Assembly: GCF_029968035.1 (NCBI RefSeq)
Contig: NZ_JASCIQ010000045.1
Span: 1-64,000, forward strand
Source of the DNA: Streptomyces cavernicola
Lineage (GTDB): Bacteria; Actinomycetota; Actinomycetes; Streptomycetales; Streptomycetaceae
Direction: 5' to 3'
DNA length: 64,000 nt
Positions within the stretch are counted from its first letter, which is position 1. Every line of letters starts with the position of its first letter. The notes below the pieces were generated by a model. It was not told the origin of the DNA, made no database searches, and worked only from the letters and a program-made list of their open reading frames with translations. Position numbers and translations under genes: made by a program. This document shows positions 59,899-64,000 of the stretch, one piece after another.

Positions 59899-59938
59899 AG
59901 TGCCCCCTAAGGGGCGCGGGGAACTGCGCGATCAGCCA
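59899..59938. repeat. Fragment of the hairpin repeat family
   Basis: Contains GGGGCGCGGGGAACTGCGCG followed by ATCAGCCACC, the same module as in the repeat at 53821-54022, right after the DUF397 gene. No terminal inverted repeats remain. Confidence 0.6.
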
Positions 59939-60038
59939 CCAACGACCCGCACCCGCCGATGATGCGCACCAGGCAGACGCATCTGCCGTACCAGCGCCAT
60001 CGGCGGGCGCAGGCCGTCACGGGTTGATCGTCGGAGCC

Positions 60039-60305
60039 TCACCCAACCACGTCCGACTCGCCGACGAAACGGGCCGCCGTGCCGTCCGGTGCTCCCAGGT
60101 GGAGCACCTCGCCGGGAAACTCCTCCCACACCGGGACCGTCCCCCGCGCCCGCGTGGATCCACTCACCGAGCGCGATGCCGTCGAGCCGGCCGTCCGACG
60201 CGGCGAGGACCGGGCCCGCCTGCGCCATACCACGCTCCATCCACGCACGTTGGCCTCCGGCGAGAACACGCCCTCCTCGAAGCGGCCCTCCAGCAGACCG
60301 GGGAG
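60039..60305 (-). pseudogene. Degraded 3' fragment of an unrecognised gene
   Basis: A stretch of protein-like sequence spread over two frames: LLEGRFEEGVFSPEANVRGW in one frame, QAGPVLAASDGRLDGIALGE then WIHAG in another, and TVPVWEEFPGEVLHLGAPDG plus TAARFVGESDVVG back in the first, to a TGA at 60039. An in-frame stop at 60306 cuts the 5' side. So two small compensating indels plus truncation. The family is unknown; an immunity-like relic of the neighbouring toxin locus is conceivable. Confidence 0.5.
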
Positions 60306-60455
60306 TTACGGGGCGTGCGGCGTTGTCTGCGTCAGCGCATCTCTACGAAGGCACACCGAGCCTCGGGGAAAGCCAAGAAAGCTATGCAGCACCTTCCCCT
60401 CCTCCGGAAGGATGACCAAATGGATCCGAGCATATAGGCCTGGGGTCACCCATCC

Positions 60456-61094
60456 TCAATGGGTGTCCCAACCGTTAACTTCAGCCAGACGTTCAACTGC
60501 CGAGATGATCGCATCGCGACCCGGAGCACAGGCCGCGCGGAGTTCTCTGATCCCCACAGAGCTTAGACTTACCGCGCTTGATCTCGCACTCTCCAGAAGG
60601 TCCCACTGAGATTCATGCTCCAGGCGCTGAAGTGGCCCCACAGGGGGTTGCGGTTCGCCCGGTCGCACGAACTCAGCCTCACTCCCAGACAACCTGAAAT
60701 CGAAACTGGAAAGAATGGTTTCAAGAGTCTGGCCAGACATCTCAGCACGCATCGGATCCGGATTAAGGTACACGGCAATCACATTGGCGGCCAAGAGTTC
60801 CACCTGTGCGACATAGAACTCAGGAGAGTCTGAATTCCCTTCTTCCATGCCACTCTCCACATCAAGGCTTGACTCGAATTCATCGAGGGCGAGCAGGGAT
60901 TCTTCTTCCGACGTCGTACCGTCGAGCAAACCCCACCCACACTCGAGAAGTCGTGCGAATTGGGACTGGCGTTCACTCGACGCCAACCGCAGGGGAATTC
61001 CGCTAGCTCGCTCTGCGCAGCCGGCACAGAAGGCTGCGAGATACTCACGCGAACCTCGCTGCAGTGCAGCATAAGCTTCTACGTTCCGTGCCAT
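60456..61094 (-). CDS. Putative immunity protein for the RHS toxin (DUF416-like)
   Basis: A 212-residue acidic helical protein: FARLLECGWGLLDG, ESLLALDEFESSLDVE, EFYVAQVELLAANVIAVYLN and ETILSSFDFRLSG, ending AVERLAEVNGWDTH. The order of these blocks resembles DUF416/YjaG-like proteins. It starts 15 bases after the RHS toxin stop, on the same strand, and has lower G/C than its surroundings, both normal for polymorphic-toxin immunity genes. The immunity role is inferred from position. Confidence 0.65.
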   Translation of the reverse strand: MARNVEAYAALQRGSREYLAAFCAGCAERASGIPLRLASSERQSQFARLLECGWGLLDGTTSEEESLLALDEFESSLDVESGMEEGNSDSPEFYVAQVELLAANVIAVYLNPDPMRAEMSGQTLETILSSFDFRLSGSEAEFVRPGEPQPPVGPLQRLEHESQWDLLESARSSAVSLSSVGIRELRAACAPGRDAIISAVERLAEVNGWDTH

Positions 61095-61109
61095 GGATCG
61101 CTCGCTCTC

Positions 61110-64000
61110 TTAATCTCTTGTGGCCCAGAAGAGAGTGTACGGGGAGTTCTGAGGCATGTGCCCCCGGATCCCGGCACCACCAACCTCCAACCCGCGCACG
61201 TCAAGCAAGGGTAGACATGTGTCATTGCAGAAGTTCCTGGAGGCGGCGCCAAATACCGCGTGCTCGTTGGGACCCAAGGACTCAAGGATCCCTTGCTCAG
61301 CATGGCCGGGAGCCTGGACAAACTCCTCTCCCTCCCGCAGCGACCAACTCGACGGCATAGCCCCTGAACCATTTATTCCGATGCGGTTCACGTAGGCACC
61401 AGTTTCCGAGTTGAAGACTCCAATCACAGCCGTCGTCCCCTGGCGGTCCGCCATGAAGTAGTCATTCCTTATAGATTGGAGTTCTTCCGCCCGGTCAAGA
61501 GCAAGGCGCGCATCTTGGGGGGTTCCTGGACTGCAGGGGGTTAGCCCAAGTTGATCCGTCCATGTGTGCGGGTTGTGAACGTATGCACCTGGATTGGGAG
61601 CAGGGCCGAGGCCTAGAGGGTCACGACTGAGGTATCGGCAGCTAGCTGGGTCATAGTGACGGAAGTAGTTGTAGTGCAGCCCAGTCTCAGGATCGAAGTA
61701 CTGGCCAGGAAAGCGCAGCGGCGTGTACGCAGTTGCGTTGCGACGCCAGGCCGTTGCGCCCCATAGCGTTGAGCGAGCCTGCCAGGCGACATCTCCCTGT
61801 TCGTCGAGGAGTTCAGTGGGTGTTCCCACTAGGTCGGTGACGATTGAGTAGAAGCGGGAGTCGATTTCCGTCTGGTCGGCGGCGGGGCTGGTCGCTGCTT
61901 TGCATTCACTCTGAGCCAGCGGGTGCAGTCCATCGTGGTCCCAAGTCAGTGTCACCGAATCGGGCGTACCTGGCATGTAGCTGGTCTGTTCGCACAGCGC
62001 AGTGCCGTCCCACGTGAAATCGACCTGCTCAACTACCGCACCAGAACCATCCCTTGCCAAGCGTTGCTTCGATATTCGGCGACTCATGGCGTCGTAGGCG
62101 TACTTCCACTGCATCCCGTCTGGCGTGATCACCGACGTCAGCCGGTCCTCCGCGTCCCACGTGTAGCGCCATGTGTCCGGCTTCCGGGAGAGGCGGGTCT
62201 TCTGGCGGAGGGTCGTGCGGCCGCCCGCGTCGTGTTCGTAGCGGACTGAGCCCGCCGTGCGGATGCGTGTGCCCTCGTACGTACGTGAGCCCACCGCCTC
62301 CTGGCCCGCCATTGACTCCGGCCACAATGCTTCAGTCTGGTTCCCGGCCTCGTCGTAGGCGTACCTCTCCGTCCATCCGGCCGCGTGCACCGCCGTGACC
62401 CGGCCAGCCGCATCCAGGTCGAAGCGGCGGGAGCCGCTCAGCCGGTCATCGATGCCTATGAGGTTGCCGTCCGCACGGTACGTATACGCACGCTGCTGGA
62501 CCAGACGGTCACCTGGACCCGCAAGGGCCTGCTTCGTCAGGCGGCCGACGGCGTCGAACGAGTTCGTCAAGGAGAGCGAGTCACCTATGAGTCTGCTGAG
62601 CTCCCGGCCTGCCGCGTCGCGCTCGAAGGTCATGGTCCGGCCTGACGTCACCAGCTCAGTGCGGTTGCCCGCAGTGTCGTGACGCCACGAACTCTCAGCT
62701 CCCGAAGGGGTCTTGCGGCCCACCCGTCGACCGAGCACATCGTGCGTGAACGTCATCGTCCGGCCATTGACCGTCTCCGAGACCAGCCGCCCAGCGTCGT
62801 CCCGCGTCAGTTCCAAGACAGCGTCCGGGTTCACCGCCCGCGCCAGACCTCCCGTTGCGTCGTACTCGAACGTCGTGATCGCGCCCGCCGCGTCCTTGCG
62901 GACCGTACGGCCAAGGACGTCACGCTCGAAGCGGATGACGTCGCCCATCGGCGTTGTTCGGGAGACCAGTTGGCCCGCTGCATCATGTGCGTATGTCAGG
63001 ACGCGGTCGTCGAAGTCCGTCTCCGAGATCAGTCGTCCGGCACCGTCGTACTCGTAACTCCACGTCAAACCCTGAGGGTTGATGACCCGGATGAGGCGGA
63101 GCTCGGCATCGTACTCGAACTCGTAGCGGACGCCGTCAGGGCCTGTGCGGGCGGACAGCTGGTCGAAGTGGGTGTACTCGAATCGCGAGACCGCGCCCAT
63201 CGCGTCCGTGTGGGTGAGGCAGTTACCCTCGCCGTCGTACGTCCATGACTCCGACGAGCCGTCCGCGGCCGTGCGGCGGGCGAGCTTGCCCTCGACCGTC
63301 CACTCCAGGCGCGTCACCGTACCCAGCGGGTCCGTGATCGCCACCGGGCGGCCGAACGCGTCCCGCTCGTAGCGGGTCACCGCACCTAGGGGGCCGACGA
63401 CCTCAAGAGGCAGGCCTGCCATGTCGCAACGCACCCGGGTCGTTGCGCCCAGGGCGTCGATGACGGCGGCGAGGTTGCCCCGGTCGTCATAGCGGAAACG
63501 AGTGGTGGCACCGCTGGGGTCGGTGACCGATGTGCGATTGCCGAAGGCGTCGTACCCCTGGAGCGTGGTCGTGCCATCGGGGCGCTCGGTGGAGGTAGGC
63601 AGGCCGAGCTCGTTGTAGGCGAAGCTCATCCGGGAGCCGTCGGCCAGCTCCCGTGCGAGAAGGTTGCCGTCGTCGTCCCAGGTTTGGGTGGTGGTGCGGC
63701 CCAGGGCGTCGGTGTGGGTCAGTAGCCGGTCCCGGGAGTCGAAGGTCCGCTGGGTTGTGTGGCCCAGCGGATTGGTTTCGACAACGATTTGTCGGCGGTC
63801 GTTGAGCTGGTAGATCGTGGTGTGTCCGAGGGCGTCAGTCCAGCGGGTCGTGCGGTTTGCGGTGTCGTACGCGAACGTTCCGGATAGGTAGCCCTCAGGG
63901 CCGATGGTCTGGACGACGCGCCCTTGGTCGTCGTGGACGTAGCGGTATGTGGAGTTGTTGCGGTCGGTCCAGGCGGTTATTCGGCTGTGGGCGTCGTAGT
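61110..64000 (-). CDS. RHS-repeat polymorphic toxin with deaminase-like C-terminus (5' end outside window)
   Basis: At least 963 codons, open to the window edge. Over 30 YD/RHS repeats of the kind YDAFGNRTSVTDPSGATTRF build a shell. The RHS core ends FPGQYFDPETGLHYNYFRHY ... YLSRDPLGLGPAPNPGAYVH, after which the variable tip begins. The ~150-residue tip has HAEQGIL and FCNDTCLPLL, the HAE and CxxC zinc-site motifs of nucleic-acid deaminase toxins, and lower G/C. It probably edits DNA, RNA or nucleotides in rival cells; the exact deaminase subfamily is uncertain. The immunity gene follows. Confidence 0.85.
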   Translation of the reverse strand, partial: YDAHSRITAWTDRNNSTYRYVHDDQGRVVQTIGPEGYLSGTFAYDTANRTTRWTDALGHTTIYQLNDRRQIVVETNPLGHTTQRTFDSRDRLLTHTDALGRTTTQTWDDDGNLLARELADGSRMSFAYNELGLPTSTERPDGTTTLQGYDAFGNRTSVTDPSGATTRFRYDDRGNLAAVIDALGATTRVRCDMAGLPLEVVGPLGAVTRYERDAFGRPVAITDPLGTVTRLEWTVEGKLARRTAADGSSESWTYDGEGNCLTHTDAMGAVSRFEYTHFDQLSARTGPDGVRYEFEYDAELRLIRVINPQGLTWSYEYDGAGRLISETDFDDRVLTYAHDAAGQLVSRTTPMGDVIRFERDVLGRTVRKDAAGAITTFEYDATGGLARAVNPDAVLELTRDDAGRLVSETVNGRTMTFTHDVLGRRVGRKTPSGAESSWRHDTAGNRTELVTSGRTMTFERDAAGRELSRLIGDSLSLTNSFDAVGRLTKQALAGPGDRLVQQRAYTYRADGNLIGIDDRLSGSRRFDLDAAGRVTAVHAAGWTERYAYDEAGNQTEALWPESMAGQEAVGSRTYEGTRIRTAGSVRYEHDAGGRTTLRQKTRLSRKPDTWRYTWDAEDRLTSVITPDGMQWKYAYDAMSRRISKQRLARDGSGAVVEQVDFTWDGTALCEQTSYMPGTPDSVTLTWDHDGLHPLAQSECKAATSPAADQTEIDSRFYSIVTDLVGTPTELLDEQGDVAWQARSTLWGATAWRRNATAYTPLRFPGQYFDPETGLHYNYFRHYDPASCRYLSRDPLGLGPAPNPGAYVHNPHTWTDQLGLTPCSPGTPQDARLALDRAEELQSIRNDYFMADRQGTTAVIGVFNSETGAYVNRIGINGSGAMPSSWSLREGEEFVQAPGHAEQGILESLGPNEHAVFGAASRNFCNDTCLPLLDVRGLEVGGAGIRGHMPQNSPYTLFWATRD

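Noticed and set aside
1..64000. CRISPR array, tRNA or rRNA genes
   Set aside because: No regularly spaced repeats and no tRNA-like or rRNA sequence were recognised; element integration is in a protein gene, not a tRNA.

Overview
The window is a stretch of high-GC actinomycete chromosome, almost certainly Streptomyces. The signs are strong G/C third positions, many GTG/TTG starts, and a set of streptomycete families: DUF2530, DUF2771, DUF3027, DUF397, WhiJ-like XRE regulators, the futalosine menaquinone genes mqnB/mqnD and an actinobacterial XPB helicase pair. No rRNA, tRNA or CRISPR array was recognised.

Layout. 0-14.5 kb is ordinary core: a secreted propeller-like protein, SGNH hydrolase, aldo/keto reductase, ThpR, a MarR-MFS operon, an RHH protein, a purine permease with DUF2530, a P-type ATPase and a large sacsin/Hsp90-like ATPase. 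14.9-24.2 kb is an accessory island of WXG100/ESX-like secreted proteins: two related large proteins on the minus strand, a Pro-rich WXG protein, a WXG-alpha/beta hydrolase fusion with a lipoprotein, and a frameshifted WXG gene. It also holds a WhiJ-type XRE/DUF397 pair and a three-gene overlapping operon. 24.6-39.4 kb is core again: DUF3027, MFS, DUF2771, mqnB-mqnD, a cold-shock-domain protein, a HAD phosphatase, a complete siderophore ABC importer behind a candidate iron box, and the Helicase_C_3 half of the XPB helicase pair.

39,548-47,546 is the most interesting part: an integrated element of about 8 kb with a large serine integrase, an XRE-TPR regulator, a HK97-type major capsid protein, a scaffold-like protein and a zinc-ribbon protein, but no recognisable terminase, portal or tail gene. 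It sits inside the first codons of the XPB helicase gene. Both junctions carry the same 9-bp core, and the rebuilt attP is a perfect dyad around a CA dinucleotide. The element brings its own ribosome binding site and GTG, so the helicase frame is restored with a changed N-terminus. It also holds a candidate structured RNA of about 200 nt with a TATAAT promoter and a U-run terminator.

47.5-59.9 kb: XPB, a GT87 mannosyltransferase, a HelD-like motor, a DHFR-family reductase, and a copper locus (cutC, a secreted His-rich protein, copA) with three CsoR-type boxes. An anti-sigma-like ATPase and a second WhiJ-like XRE/DUF397 pair follow. 60-64 kb: a decayed gene, then a putative immunity gene and the 3' part of an RHS polymorphic toxin ending in a deaminase-like tip; the RHS gene runs off the window. 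A family of GC-rich hairpin repeats with 24-25-bp terminal inverted repeats lies at several gene ends.
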